Below, piece by piece: positions 11,417-20,686 of a stretch of DNA of 64,000 nt (the stretch's first letter is position 1; each line of letters opens with the position of its first letter). Origin of the DNA: Liquorilactobacillus mali KCTC 3596 = DSM 20444 (GTDB taxonomy: Bacteria; Bacillota; Bacilli; Lactobacillales; Lactobacillaceae); contig NZ_BACP01000068.1 in NCBI RefSeq assembly GCF_000260415.1, positions 1 to 64,000 on the forward strand, given 5' to 3'. Both the position numbers and the translations under genes were made by a program. The notes below the pieces were generated by a model. That model saw only the letters and a program-made list of their open reading frames with translations, searched no databases and was not told the origin of the DNA.

Positions 11417-12184
11417 ATGGAAATATTTGATTCACATACACACATAAATGCACCACAGTTTGACAATGATATTCCAGATGTTATTGAAAGAGCAGCGGCT
11501 TTAGATGTTACGGCAATGCTAGTCGTTGGGTACGATAAAAATAGCACAGAGAAATTAAAGAAATTGATCAGCATTTATCCGCAGATATATGGTGCTGTCG
11601 GATGTCATCCAGAAGATGCAGAAAAATTTGATGAAGGATATATAAAACAGATTAAAGAAGATCTTAGGGTAGATAGGCTAAATGTGCTTGGAGAAATTGG
11701 TCTTGATTATCACTGTGCCGTTGAGCATAAGCTGCAACAAGATGTATTTCGTGCTCAGCTACGTTTAGCACATGAGATTAATGTTCCAGTTACGATTCAT
11801 AATCGGGATGCTTTTGATGATGTTTATCGAATCTTGAAGGACGAGGATGTTAGCTCAATTGGTGGTATCATGCACAGTTTTAACGGGGATGCAACTTGGG
11901 CAAAAAAGTTTTTAGACTTGGGGATGAAACTCTCGTATAGTGGTGTTAGTACATTTAAAAATGCAGCAGAGGTACGTGAAGCCTTCATGGCAACACCGTT
12001 GGATCGAATTCTGGTGGAAACTGATGCACCTTATTTGGCGCCTGTTCCTTTCAGAGGGATGCAAAATGAACCAGGATATATAAGATATACCCTTGAGTAT
12101 CTGGCACAGTTAAGAGGAATTGAGGCAGATATTCTGGCAAAACAAACATATCAAAATACAATGGAGATTTTAGGTATAAAATGA
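11417..12184 (+). CDS. TatD family metal-dependent hydrolase
   Basis: A 255-residue TIM-barrel hydrolase. The amidohydrolase signature HxH is at residues 7-9 (DSHTHIN), GEIGLDYH supplies the next metal ligand, and ETDAPYLAP the late catalytic Asp. TatD proteins are 3'-5' exonucleases on DNA or RNA ends. In lactobacilli and bacilli the gene (yabD) stands just before rnmV and rsmA, exactly as here. Its stop overlaps the rnmV start by 4 nt (ATGA), indicating coupled translation. Confidence 0.93.
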   Translation: MEIFDSHTHINAPQFDNDIPDVIERAAALDVTAMLVVGYDKNSTEKLKKLISIYPQIYGAVGCHPEDAEKFDEGYIKQIKEDLRVDRLNVLGEIGLDYHCAVEHKLQQDVFRAQLRLAHEINVPVTIHNRDAFDDVYRILKDEDVSSIGGIMHSFNGDATWAKKFLDLGMKLSYSGVSTFKNAAEVREAFMATPLDRILVETDAPYLAPVPFRGMQNEPGYIRYTLEYLAQLRGIEADILAKQTYQNTMEILGIK

Positions 12185-12744
12185 AGAAAATAAAAGAAGT
12201 TCTAGTTGTTGAAGGAAAAGATGATACAAAACGAATCAAGCTGGCTGTCAATGCAGATACGCTTGAGACACGTGGTTCTGCAATTAGCGATGAAACGATT
12301 GAACAAATCGCGAAACTGCAAGAAACCAGAGGTGTGATTGTTTTTACTGATCCTGATTTTTCCGGTGAGAAGATTCGTAATATTATTACGCGTGAAGTTC
12401 CTGGGGTCAAGCATGCTTTTTTGAATAAAAAAGATGCAGCACCGAGTGCAAAAGGAAGTCTGGGCGTCGAGCATGCGTCTGTTGAGGCAATCAGGGAAGC
12501 TTTATCTAATTTGTATACAGAAGTTCCCGACTCTGAACCATTAATCACCAGGGAAGATTTGTGGGATCTTGGTTTATTAGCTGGTCCGACTGCCAAAAAG
12601 AAAAGAGCCCTATTGGGAGAGACTTTGAAAATCGGATATACAAATGGCAAGCAGCTATATAACAGACTTAACTTGTTTCAAATTACCCCAGAACAACTTA
12701 AGCGTGCACTAGATGAAATGGAGAATGGACAAAATGAAGAATGA
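12181..12744 (+). CDS. rnmV: Ribonuclease M5
   Basis: The 187-residue Toprim-domain nuclease matures the 5S rRNA precursor. The Toprim signature residues are visible: VVEGKDD at 9-15 and FTDPDFSG with the DxD at 57-59. The position between tatD and rsmA is the conserved Firmicute arrangement. It overlaps tatD by 4 nt and its end overlaps the front of the rsmA frame, so the three are one translation-coupled unit. Ribosomal protein L18 is the known cofactor in Bacillus. Confidence 0.95.
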   Translation: MKKIKEVLVVEGKDDTKRIKLAVNADTLETRGSAISDETIEQIAKLQETRGVIVFTDPDFSGEKIRNIITREVPGVKHAFLNKKDAAPSAKGSLGVEHASVEAIREALSNLYTEVPDSEPLITREDLWDLGLLAGPTAKKKRALLGETLKIGYTNGKQLYNRLNLFQITPEQLKRALDEMENGQNEE

Positions 12745-13630
12745 AAATCCAGAGATTGCCTCACCGGTGCGTACTCGTGCAATTATGGAAACGTATGGTC
12801 TTAACTTCAAAAAAAGTTTAGGCCAGAATTTTCTAACAGATATCAATATTCTGCACAAAATCGTTGCGGCAGGAGATGTTTCAGAAAACGATGATGTGAT
12901 TGAAGTGGGTCCTGGTATAGGAGCATTGACTGAGCAGATAGCCAAGGCAGCACACCAGGTCTTAGCACTTGAGATTGATGAACAATTAATACCGGTGCTA
13001 GCTGAGACACTAGGTCAGTATGATAACGTAACGGTTGTCTTGCAAGATATCTTGAAAGCTGACTTGAAAGAATTAATTAGGAATAATTTTGACGGAAAAC
13101 ATCCAATCAAAGTTGTTGCTAATTTACCATATTATATTACCAGTCCGATCATCATGCATTTGCTAGATACAAAAATAGCTTTTTCAGCAATTGTGGTAAT
13201 GATGCAAAAAGAGGTAGCTAATCGGTTAAGTGCACAACCTGGTACCAAAGATTATGGTGCACTGACAACTAGGGTTCAGTATCAAATGGAATGCAAGACA
13301 GCATTTATAGTTCCAAGGACAGTTTTTATTCCTCAGCCTAATGTTGATTCTGCGATCGTTGTTCTCACACCATTGCAGGAGAAGCATCTAGAACCTTATT
13401 CAGAAGAACAGTTTTTTTCACTTGTCAAAGGCTGCTTTGCACACAGGCGTAAAAGTCTGTGGAATAATTTGCAAGGAATTTACGGGAAAAATCCCGAAGT
13501 AAGAGAAAAGATACAACAAGTCCTAACCGATTTGAAGATTTCGCCGCAAATTAGAGCCGAGAGACTCAGTGTTGATGAATTTATTTCACTTGCAAACAAA
13601 TTATCTGAAGCCAAAATCATTGAAAAATAA
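12734..13630 (+). CDS. rsmA: 16S rRNA dimethyladenosine transferase
   Basis: The enzyme (KsgA) dimethylates the two adjacent adenines near the 3' end of 16S rRNA. Motifs are [11 protein letters not shown], the SAM-binding [12 protein letters not shown] and the catalytic [10 protein letters not shown]. The C-terminal helical domain completes a 298-residue protein of normal length. ATG at 12734 is preferred because GGAG (12719-12722) is well placed for it; the upstream ATGs at 12713 and 12725 are too close to or before that site. The start lies inside the end of rnmV. Confidence 0.95.
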   Translation: MKNENPEIASPVRTRAIMETYGLNFKKSLGQNFLTDINILHKIVAAGDVSENDDVIEVGPGIGALTEQIAKAAHQVLALEIDEQLIPVLAETLGQYDNVTVVLQDILKADLKELIRNNFDGKHPIKVVANLPYYITSPIIMHLLDTKIAFSAIVVMMQKEVANRLSAQPGTKDYGALTTRVQYQMECKTAFIVPRTVFIPQPNVDSAIVVLTPLQEKHLEPYSEEQFFSLVKGCFAHRRKSLWNNLQGIYGKNPEVREKIQQVLTDLKISPQIRAERLSVDEFISLANKLSEAKIIEK

Positions 13631-13670
13631 TGTTTTTATTATTGAAATTATTATATGTGTTGTGGTATAA

Positions 13671-13709
13671 TTGCAATTCTTGTGAAACTATGATACAATA
13701 TGTTTCACA
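13671..13709 (+). promoter_or_regulatory. veg promoter with flanking inverted repeat
   Basis: TTGCAA (13671-13676), a 17-nt spacer and TACAAT (13694-13699) form a good sigma-A promoter. A perfect 8-bp inverted repeat, TGTGAAAC (13681-13688) and GTTTCACA (13702-13709), brackets the -10 box. Because the right arm covers the expected start site, it fits a protein operator better than an RNA hairpin. Confidence 0.65.
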
Positions 13710-13724
13710 GGAGAGGTGAAGACA

Positions 13725-13967
13725 ATGCCATTAACACTAGCTACAATCAAAAGTAAGCTTGATAGTTGTATCGGAGAGAATTTAACTGTTGTCGCACAAA
13801 CTGGTAGAAAAAAGACAGTAAGGCGACATGGAATATTGCGTGAGACCTACCCAGCAGTTTTCGTAGTCGACTTGAACCAAGAAGAGAATGCTTTTGAAAG
13901 AGTTTCTTATAGTTATACGGACGTCCTCACAAAAAATATTGAGCTTGATTTTAGTGAAGGAGTTTAA
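13725..13967 (+). CDS. veg: Veg family protein
   Basis: The 80-residue protein matches Veg of Bacillus, with the conserved core GRKKTVRRHGIL and ERVSYSYTDVLT. Veg is small, cytoplasmic and abundant; in B. subtilis it stimulates biofilm formation by opposing SinR, a role that may not carry over to lactobacilli. ATG at 13725 is chosen because GGAGAGGTG lies just before it; the GTG at 13716 overlaps that site. It sits between rsmA and ispE in the usual order, with its own promoter and terminator. Confidence 0.92.
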   Translation: MPLTLATIKSKLDSCIGENLTVVAQTGRKKTVRRHGILRETYPAVFVVDLNQEENAFERVSYSYTDVLTKNIELDFSEGV

Positions 13968-13996
13968 TATATAACTTAAGATTGGATTTAAGAATC

Positions 13997-14028
13997 AAGC
14001 CTGTGGATTATTGCAAGGCTTTTTTTTA
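13997..14028 (+). terminator. Terminator after veg
   Basis: AAGCCT (13997-14002) pairs with AGGCTT (14016-14021) and is followed by eight T residues. Confidence 0.75.
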
Positions 14029-14098
14029 TACAAAAAGTCTTTTCAAGATGCAATATTTTTAAGTATAATGAGATTAAAACATTTGGGTAGGTGACAAG

Positions 14099-14959
14099 AT
14101 GGAGATAATTGAAAAGGCACCAGCCAAGATTAATTTATCTTTAGATACTCCATTTCGTAATCTTGATGGCAGTCCAGAGTGGCGAATGGTCATGACTGCA
14201 GTAGACTTAGCCGATTATGTCAAGATTGAATCTGCTAGCGATATAAAGGGCATACAGGTGGAAACGGATGCAGGATTCTTACCGCAGGATCAGCGAAATT
14301 TAGCATACCAAGCCGCCAAGAAGATGCAGCAATTGTTTGCAGGTCATCAAGGAGTACGAATCAAAATAAAGAAAAATATTCCAGTTGCAGCTGGGATGGG
14401 AGGAGGTTCTGCGGATGCGGCGGCTGTCTTGCGGGGCTTGAATAAAATGTGGAAGTTGAACTTAACACGAACAGAAATGGCAAAAATCGGGTTAACAATT
14501 GATTCTGATGTACCATTTTGTGTTTTTAGTGAAACTGCATTAGTGACTGGCAAGGGGGAGATAATAACTCCGCTGGGGGAATTAACATCAATGTGGATTG
14601 TTATCGCAAAGCCGCGCGCCAGTGTTTCAACACCTACAATTTTGAAAAAAATATCATACTCAGAACTTTCTCATCAAAATGTTGACGAGGTTGTCGAATC
14701 AATTAAAAAAAGGGATTCTATAAGGCTTTTCAAAGCCATGGGGAATACTTTAGAAGACTTAACTATTGCAGAACTTCCTGAAGTTGCAAAAATAAAGGAC
14801 AAGATGATTTCCTTTGGTGCGCAAGCAGCTCAAATGACTGGTAGCGGCCCAACAGTTTTTGGCTTGTGCTCAAAGATGTCGCGAGCACAGCATGTTTATA
14901 ACAGTCTCAAGGGGTTCTGTGATGAGGTTTACCTTGTTCGTCCATGTAACTTAGATTAA
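14099..14959 (+). CDS. ispE: IspE-type GHMP kinase
   Basis: The 286-residue GHMP kinase matches 4-diphosphocytidyl-2-C-methylerythritol kinase. The N-terminal KAPAKINLSLD carries the catalytic Lys (K10), the glycine-rich ATP loop PVAAGMGGGSADAA lies near residues 95-107, and DSDVPF holds the catalytic Asp. The enzyme belongs to the MEP isoprenoid route. This window also codes for HMG-CoA reductase of the mevalonate route, and no other MEP gene is visible here. In lactobacilli this orphan is common and its true substrate is uncertain, so the symbol reports homology only. Confidence 0.88.
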   Translation: MEIIEKAPAKINLSLDTPFRNLDGSPEWRMVMTAVDLADYVKIESASDIKGIQVETDAGFLPQDQRNLAYQAAKKMQQLFAGHQGVRIKIKKNIPVAAGMGGGSADAAAVLRGLNKMWKLNLTRTEMAKIGLTIDSDVPFCVFSETALVTGKGEIITPLGELTSMWIVIAKPRASVSTPTILKKISYSELSHQNVDEVVESIKKRDSIRLFKAMGNTLEDLTIAELPEVAKIKDKMISFGAQAAQMTGSGPTVFGLCSKMSRAQHVYNSLKGFCDEVYLVRPCNLD

Positions 14960-15125
14960 TAAGTGATTGTTGCATACGAGAAGAATAAAATAGGCATAGG
15001 TTAGAAGTGGCGCTTAGTAAGTGGTAATATGCGCTAATTTTTTCTTGTTAGCATATTCCCTTGATTATACATAATTATTTAAGAAATTTAAATATTTAAC
15101 AAGAAAGTGTGTCCAAAAATTCAAT

Positions 15126-15257
15126 GTGGCATAAGTTAGTAAAATTTGTGTATTAGTGTAGGCAAAGTTACTGAAAATTTTGAATTGTGGAACACAATAA
15201 TTATCCGCAAAGAAAGAGACTAGGTCAAAATTTAGCCTAGTCTCTTTCTTTGTGGAT
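15126..15257 (+). repeat. Intergenic terminator-repeat, copy B
   Basis: The head GTGGCATAAGTTAGTAAAAT and the partner GAAAATTTTGAATTGTGGAA form the family's imperfect inverted repeat. The tail is an almost perfect 22-bp hairpin (15203-15257) with GAGACTAGG/CCTAGTCTC arms. It lies between convergent ispE and argH and can end both transcripts. The rest of 14960-15125 shows no gene. Confidence 0.8.
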
Positions 15258-15264
15258 AGCATTT

Positions 15265-16653
15265 CTAAAGGTTGATGTTAAGTTTCTTTGCAGCAAGATC
15301 AATTTGTTTTTTAACTTGTTCGAAGCCCGTTCCTCCAAATGAATTTCTCCGGGAAACTGCTTGTTTTGAAGTTAATTTATCGTAAATATCTTTTTCGATC
15401 AGAGGAGAAATCTGTTTGAGCTTTGAGAATGGAATCTCCTGCAAGGTTTTATGTGATTGAATTCCTTCTAAAACCAACTCGCCCACAATTCCATGTGCTT
15501 GACGGAAAGGCATTCCTTTGCTAGCAAGATAATCCGCAAATTCTGTAGCATTTGAAAAGTCTCTTTCGGTTGCATGCAACATCTTATCTTGGTTAATCTT
15601 AAGGGTTTCAACCATTCCGGTGAATATTTTAAGACTTGGAATAAGTGTTTTGACAGTATCAAAAACGCCTTCTTTGTCTTCCTGCATATCCTTGTTATAA
15701 GCAAGAGGAATACCCTTCATTGTGGTCAAAAGCGATTGGAGATGACCAAAGATCCGACCGCTTTTTCCACGAATAAGTTCCGCCATATCCGGATTCTTTT
15801 TTTGGGGCATAATAGAACTTCCTGTGGAGTAGCTATCGTCCAATTCTAGGTAGCCAAATTCATAACTGCACCAGAGAATAATCTCCTCACAAAAACGTGA
15901 CAGATGCATCATTAGAATCGAAGCATTGCTTAGAAATTCTAAGACAAAGTCTCTATCAGAAACAGCATCAAGCGAATTCGAATAGAGTGTTTCAAAACCC
16001 AAAAGCTTAGTTGTATATGCGCGATCAATTGGAAAAGTAGTTCCAGCTAGCGCAGCTGCCCCAAGAGGATTAATATCAGTGTGTTTAATATTGAAATTAA
16101 AACGCTCAATATCACGCTGCAACATCTCATAGTAAGCTAGTAAGTAATGAGCATAAGAGATGGGTTGTGCATGCTGAAGATGTGTATATCCTGGGATAAT
16201 CGTTTCAACATTTACTGCTGCTTTTTTCACCAAAACTACCTGTAAGTCATGAATGACAGCAATAACTTCTGGAAGACGATTTTTCAGATAAAGATGTAAG
16301 TCGGTAGCAACCTGATCATTACGACTTCTGGCGGTATGCAGTTTACCCGCAACGGGACCAATCTTGGCTGTCAAAATGGTCTCGATGTTCATATGAATAT
16401 CTTCTAGCGATGTTTTGAATTCAAGCTGATTATTATGCAAGTCCGCTTGAATATCTTGCAAACCAGTTATTATTTTAGCGGTATCTTCTGCAGGGATGAT
16501 ACCTGTTTCTTTGAGCATTTGTGCATGCGCGATAGAGCCTTCAAGGTCTTCATGTGCCATCTCTTGATCAAAGCTGATTGAAGCTCCAAACTCATCTATC
16601 CAGGCAGCACTTTGATTTGAAAAGCGTCCACCCCAAAGTTTACCGTTTGCCAT
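15265..16653 (-). CDS. argH: Argininosuccinate lyase
   Basis: The last enzyme of arginine synthesis, splitting argininosuccinate into arginine and fumarate. The 462-residue protein starts GKLWGGRFS and carries the fumarase/lyase signature [11 protein letters not shown] around residue 285; [13 protein letters not shown] is also present. Length is normal. It begins 2 nt after the argG stop, with a GAGGT Shine-Dalgarno inside the argG end, so the two are a tight operon. The copy-B hairpin closes the operon. Confidence 0.96.
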   Translation of the reverse strand: MANGKLWGGRFSNQSAAWIDEFGASISFDQEMAHEDLEGSIAHAQMLKETGIIPAEDTAKIITGLQDIQADLHNNQLEFKTSLEDIHMNIETILTAKIGPVAGKLHTARSRNDQVATDLHLYLKNRLPEVIAVIHDLQVVLVKKAAVNVETIIPGYTHLQHAQPISYAHYLLAYYEMLQRDIERFNFNIKHTDINPLGAAALAGTTFPIDRAYTTKLLGFETLYSNSLDAVSDRDFVLEFLSNASILMMHLSRFCEEIILWCSYEFGYLELDDSYSTGSSIMPQKKNPDMAELIRGKSGRIFGHLQSLLTTMKGIPLAYNKDMQEDKEGVFDTVKTLIPSLKIFTGMVETLKINQDKMLHATERDFSNATEFADYLASKGMPFRQAHGIVGELVLEGIQSHKTLQEIPFSKLKQISPLIEKDIYDKLTSKQAVSRRNSFGGTGFEQVKKQIDLAAKKLNINL

Positions 16654-16655
16654 AA

Positions 16656-17891
16656 TTACTTGACCTCACTGGGAATTGATATTGCTTTGGTTTTCTTGTC
16701 TTTTTGCTGTACTTGTGCATATACCTGAGATGGTAGTCCCCATAATTTAATGAAACCAGCTGCTGCTTCTTGGTCAAATTCATCAGCTGAAGTGTATGTC
16801 GCAAGGTTTTTATCGTAGAGAGAATTTGGTGATTTACGTCCCATGCAAATTGCATTTCCTTTGAATAATTTAACACGAACGATACCTGAAACGTTTTTTT
16901 GTGATTCTTTTAAGAAAGCAGTTAGAGCGGGCATAATTGGAGAGAACCACAAACCATTGTAGATAATTTCACTCAGCTTTTGCTCAATAACTGGTTTGAA
17001 ATGAGCAAGATCACGTTCTGAAGTCAAGTCCTCTAAGTCTTTATGAGCCTTCATCAAAACTGTTGCAGCTGGGCATTCATAAACTTCACGGGATTTGATA
17101 CCCACCAGACGATTCTCAATATGATCGATTCTTCCAATTCCATGTGCTCCAGCAATCTTATCGAGATTCATAATTAATTCTGAGAGGGGGTAGAAATTAC
17201 CATCTAGGTGGGTAGGAACACCATTATTAAAAGTAATTTCAATTGTAGTTGCTGTATCCGGAGCATCCTCTATAGCGACTGTCCGGTCGTAAGCATCTTC
17301 CGGTGCACTAGCCCAAGGATCTTCCAAAATACCACATTCATTTGCTCTACCCCATAAATTCTCGTCAATTGAATACGGACTTTTCTTATTAATGGGAACG
17401 GGAATATTGTTATCTTCAGCGTATTGAATTTCTTCTTCACGAGACCAATGCCACTCTCTAATTGGATCTTCGATTTTCATTTCGGGTGCAAGAGCGTGGA
17501 TTCCAACTTCAAAACGTACTTGATCATTACCTTTTCCTGTACAGCCGTGAGCAATTGCAGTTGCCCCATATTCTTTAGCAACGGATACTAGTTTTTTAAC
17601 AATCAGAGGACGAGAAAGTGCGGATATTAACGGATACTTGTTTTCGTAATAAGTATGACCTTGGAGAGCAACCAATGCATATTCTTTTGCAAATTCTTCC
17701 TTTGCATCAATTGTGATTGATTCAACTGCACCGACTTCAAATCCTTTTTGTTTGATTTTAACTAAATCCTTGCCTTCACCAACATCAATACAGCAAGCAA
17801 TAACATCGTAGCCTTTGTTCTTCAACCAAGCGATTGCAACGGAAGTATCAAGACCACCTGAATATGCTAAAACAACTTTTTCTTTATCCAT
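16656..17891 (-). CDS. argG: Argininosuccinate synthase
   Basis: Joins citrulline and aspartate with ATP to form argininosuccinate. The 411-residue protein has the N-type ATP-pyrophosphatase P-loop AYSGGLDTS at 9-17; citrulline/aspartate-site segments [14 protein letters not shown] and [12 protein letters not shown] follow. The start has a perfect AGGAGG. It is the first gene of argGH. Two ArgR-type boxes upstream (17992-18030) imply arginine repression. No other arginine-synthesis gene is in the window. Confidence 0.96.
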   Translation of the reverse strand: MDKEKVVLAYSGGLDTSVAIAWLKNKGYDVIACCIDVGEGKDLVKIKQKGFEVGAVESITIDAKEEFAKEYALVALQGHTYYENKYPLISALSRPLIVKKLVSVAKEYGATAIAHGCTGKGNDQVRFEVGIHALAPEMKIEDPIREWHWSREEEIQYAEDNNIPVPINKKSPYSIDENLWGRANECGILEDPWASAPEDAYDRTVAIEDAPDTATTIEITFNNGVPTHLDGNFYPLSELIMNLDKIAGAHGIGRIDHIENRLVGIKSREVYECPAATVLMKAHKDLEDLTSERDLAHFKPVIEQKLSEIIYNGLWFSPIMPALTAFLKESQKNVSGIVRVKLFKGNAICMGRKSPNSLYDKNLATYTSADEFDQEAAAGFIKLWGLPSQVYAQVQQKDKKTKAISIPSEVK

Positions 17892-17991
17892 TTCTAATCC
17901 TCCTGAATGTGATTATTTTTGATTGACTAAACTTTAACATCAATATACTTAAAATGCAATAATATTTACAAAAAACCTAAAAAAAGCCTTA

Positions 17992-18030
17992 TTATGAATA
18001 TATATGCTTTTAAAAACGAATATATTCATA
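17992..18030 (-). promoter_or_regulatory. Two ArgR/AhrC boxes before argGH
   Basis: TTATGAATATATATGC (17992-18007) and CGAATATATTCATA (18017-18030) both resemble the Gram-positive ARG box (TGAATAnnnATTCA type). They lie about one helical turn apart, 100-140 bp upstream of argG. Such paired boxes bind hexameric ArgR with arginine. The regulator itself is outside this window. Confidence 0.7.
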
Positions 18031-18112
18031 AAAAAGTAAAATGTTTTTGTTAAGTAGAACTAAAATTTGAAAATGAGAATGGAAATAATATTTGAAAATA
18101 ATGTAAAAATGG

Positions 18113-18141
18113 TTGACAGCTATTGATTAGTAAGATATATT
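18113..18141 (+). promoter_or_regulatory. Promoter of the aromatic-leader operon
   Basis: A consensus TTGACA (18113-18118), a 17-nt spacer and TATATT (18136-18141). Transcription should start near 18148, leaving only a short untranslated stretch before the leader-peptide Shine-Dalgarno at 18158-18164. Confidence 0.85.
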
Positions 18142-18172
18142 TTACTTATTCAATTTTAAGGGGATTTTAATT

Positions 18173-18244
18173 ATGGTTAATTCTGATAGACTCGCACAAT
18201 TGAATAGTTACTATTACTTTTATTTTTTTCGCAAGTGTTTGTAA
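18173..18244 (+). CDS. Aromatic-rich attenuator leader peptide (23 aa)
   Basis: A 24-codon frame opens with ATG 8 nt after AAGGGGA (18158-18164) and ends with TAA. Residues 13-19 are Tyr-Tyr-Tyr-Phe-Tyr-Phe-Phe, followed by Arg-Lys-Cys-Leu. Seven aromatic codons in a row (18209-18229), directly after a consensus promoter and ahead of a terminator and an aminotransferase gene, are the marks of a ribosome-mediated attenuation peptide. The expected logic is that a shortage of charged tRNA-Tyr or tRNA-Phe stalls the ribosome and changes folding of the RNA downstream. No known leader of this kind comes to mind for this gene set, so function is inferred from layout. Confidence 0.75.
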   Translation: MVNSDRLAQLNSYYYFYFFRKCL

Positions 18245-18441
18245 CTGATTAAGAAATCAGGTGCAGACACGTAGGTAAAGTGTTATGCACCTGTGAGGAA
18301 GATAAGAGTTATTTTGCTAGCAATTTTAGCAAGCCACACAGATGTCAATTAAAGAGTCTGTGTGGCCTGAAGCAAGAAAAATGATAATGCTGATGTGAAA
18401 ATCCAAGCCTGCAGACTTATGAATCAAGTCTGCGGGCTTTT
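18245..18441 (+). promoter_or_regulatory. Attenuator region with terminator
   Basis: Visible stems are CTGATT/AATCAG (18245-18260); CAGGTGCA/TGCACCTG (18258-18265 with 18286-18293), exclusive with the first; GCCACACAGA/TCTGTGTGGC (18333-18342 with 18357-18366); and a 14-bp terminator (18405-18418 with 18426-18439, one G-U) ending in TTTT. The 3' arm of the third stem (AGTCTG, 18355-18360) can instead pair with CAGACT (18412-18417) in the terminator. The 5' arm of the second (GCAGAC, 18263-18268) can pair with GTCTGC (18428-18433). Mutually exclusive stems suit an antiterminator/terminator switch; the exact pathway is not settled by eye. Confidence 0.75.
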
Positions 18442-18493
18442 AACGTTGTTTGCAAATAGTTTAGGAAAATAGATATAGAAGGGATGTTTTAGT

Positions 18494-19672
18494 ATGGAAT
18501 CACTTGTCAAAAGTATGAAGAAGGAACTTGCAATGCTGCAACCATCAGATATACGTTCATTCGATGAGTTTGCTTCAAAAATTCCGGGAATAATCAAGTT
18601 CACAATGGGAGAGCCAGATTTTGCGACCCCAGAGCACATTAAGAAAGCTGCAATCAAGAGCATTGAGGCCAATCAAAGTCATTATGCTCCGTCCAATGGT
18701 ATCCCAGAGTTATTAGAAGCTGCATCACATTTTCTTTCTGCAAAGTATGACCAACACTACGATCCTGAAAATGAAATTATAGTGACAAATGGGGCAACGG
18801 AGGCAATTTATACTGCACTTACGTCAATCCTTAACCCAGGTGACAAAGTAATTATTCCAACACCAATTTTTCCATTGTACATTGCAATCACAATCTTGAA
18901 TCAAGCAACTCCAATTTTTGTGAATACATCTAAGACAGGATTTAAGTTGACACCTGAAGATTTGAAGGCAACGCTCAAGGAACAGGGAGATTCCGTTAAG
19001 GCAGTTGTGTTGAATTATCCATCTAATCCAACAGGTGTTACGTATACACAGGGAGAGCTAGATGGATTGGCAGACGTACTTAGAAATAAACCGATTTTTG
19101 CGATTTGCGATGAAATTTATAGTGAGATCAACTACAAGGGGCAACATGCATCAATGGTTCACAGTTTACGAGAACAAACAATTCTTCTCAATGGAGTTTC
19201 TAAGTCTCATGCGATGACAGGGTGGAGAATAGGTGTGATGTGCGCACCAAAAGAAATCACAGCAGAATTGGGTAAAGTACATCAATTTACGATTACTACA
19301 ACGTCAACAATGACACAAAAGGCAGCAGCTGAAGCATTTGCAAATGGTTTTGACGATGGTCCGACAATGAAAAAGGAATATCGGAAACGCAGAGATTATT
19401 TACTTGATAAGTTGGTGAAACTTGGTTTTGAGTGTGCACAACCAGATGGAGCATTTTATTTATTTGCTAAGATCCCAGAAGGCCTGATTCAGGACGATAA
19501 GAAGTTTATTTATGATTTGGCAGAAAAAGGGAAAGTAGCTGTTATCAGCGGCAGCAGCTTTGGACCTGGTGGTGAAGGTTACATCAGAATCAGCTATGCA
19601 GCAAGTATGGAAGACATAGTAGAAGCAATGAAGCGCTTGGCAGTGTACGTCAAAGAAAATCGGGAGGGCTAA
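18494..19672 (+). CDS. Class I/II aminotransferase, possibly aromatic
   Basis: The 392-residue fold-type I PLP enzyme moves an amino group between an amino acid and a 2-oxo acid. Key segments are MGEPDFATPEH, NGATEAIY, NYPSNPTGV, CDEIYSEI and the PLP lysine K237 in SKSHAMTGWR. The family covers AraT/PatA-type enzymes acting on aromatic, aspartate or diaminopimelate substrates. The aromatic leader upstream favours Phe/Tyr or their oxo acids, which is inference. ATG at 18494 has GAAGGGATG upstream. The dehydrogenase gene starts 3 nt after the stop, so the two are coupled. Confidence 0.88.
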   Translation: MESLVKSMKKELAMLQPSDIRSFDEFASKIPGIIKFTMGEPDFATPEHIKKAAIKSIEANQSHYAPSNGIPELLEAASHFLSAKYDQHYDPENEIIVTNGATEAIYTALTSILNPGDKVIIPTPIFPLYIAITILNQATPIFVNTSKTGFKLTPEDLKATLKEQGDSVKAVVLNYPSNPTGVTYTQGELDGLADVLRNKPIFAICDEIYSEINYKGQHASMVHSLREQTILLNGVSKSHAMTGWRIGVMCAPKEITAELGKVHQFTITTTSTMTQKAAAEAFANGFDDGPTMKKEYRKRRDYLLDKLVKLGFECAQPDGAFYLFAKIPEGLIQDDKKFIYDLAEKGKVAVISGSSFGPGGEGYIRISYAASMEDIVEAMKRLAVYVKENREG

Positions 19673-19675
19673 AAG

Positions 19676-20661
19676 TTGAAAATTTTGATGATGAGTGTGA
19701 GAGACGATGAAAAGGCTGCTATCGAAGGCTGGGCAAAAAGAAATAATATTCAGGTCGATACTGTTAATTGGGAACTTCATCCAGATCATGTATCTGAGTT
19801 AGTAGGTTATGATGGAATCGTTATTCAGCAACGCAGTAAAGTTGAGGCAGAAGTTTATCCGGCACTAAAAGCGGCTGGAATAAAGCAGATTACGACAAGA
19901 ACAGCTGGGTTTGATGTAATCGATCTTGATGCGGCTAGAAAAAATAACCTTGTTGTCACTAATGTACCAGCTTATTCTCCACGATCAGTTGCTGAGTTAG
20001 CGCTAGCACATACAATGAGATTAATTCGCAAACTTGAAATTTTTGATGAGAGAGCAGCAAAACAAGATTTCAGATGGGCAGGGTTGCAGGCAGCTGAAAT
20101 CCATTCACTTACAGTAGGAATCGTCGGAGCCGGACGGATTGGTGGGACAACAGCCAAGATATTTGATGCATTAGGAGCAAAAGTGATTGCACATGACTTA
20201 GTTGAACGAGAAGAGCTTAAACCATTTGTTACCTATATGAAGAAAGAAGAAGTACTGCAAAAGGCAGATGTAGTCTGTTTGCATGTTGACTTAAACCCTT
20301 CAACTTTCAACTTAATAGGTAAAGATGAGTTAGCTTTAATGAAACCAACAGCTTATTTAGTAAATGAATGCCGTGGACCTGTGGTGGACACAGATGCATT
20401 GATAGAGGCACTGGAACAAAAAAAATAGCTGGAGCAGCACTTGATACACTGACAGGAGAAGAGAACTTCTTTAATTTTAATTTGCAAAATAAAGAATTAC
20501 CAAGTCAGCAACTTATTAAATTACGTAAAATGGAGAATGTAATTTTGACTCCACATGTCGGCTTTTTTACAAATATTGCAGTCCAGAATATGGTAGATAT
20601 CAGTTTAGATGATGTGGTAATGATTCTTAATGGCAAAAAGAGCGAACACCAAGTATCTTAA
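19676..20661 (+). pseudogene. D-2-hydroxyacid dehydrogenase, frameshifted at A8 run
   Basis: A D-lactate-dehydrogenase-type NAD enzyme split between two frames. The first part runs from TTG 19676 to TAG 20428 with the Rossmann motif VGIVGAGRIGG and the catalytic-Arg segment NECRGPVVDTDAL. The second runs in the -1 frame to 20661 with LDTLTGEE (catalytic Glu) and TPHVGFF (catalytic His). The join is an eight-A run at 20418-20425. A -1 slip there restores EQKKIAGAALD with no gap against the family, so the locus is either a recent mutation, an assembly error in a homopolymer, or frameshifting on A-AAA-AAA. Otherwise all key residues are kept. Confidence 0.85.
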
Positions 20662-20686
20662 AAAACAGAGGGTGAGTGAATAAAAA

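Noticed and set aside
12051-12650. A 199-codon minus-strand frame across tatD and rnmV
   Set aside because: It is antisense to two well-recognised genes, has low-complexity Ser/Phe-rich composition and no ribosome site.
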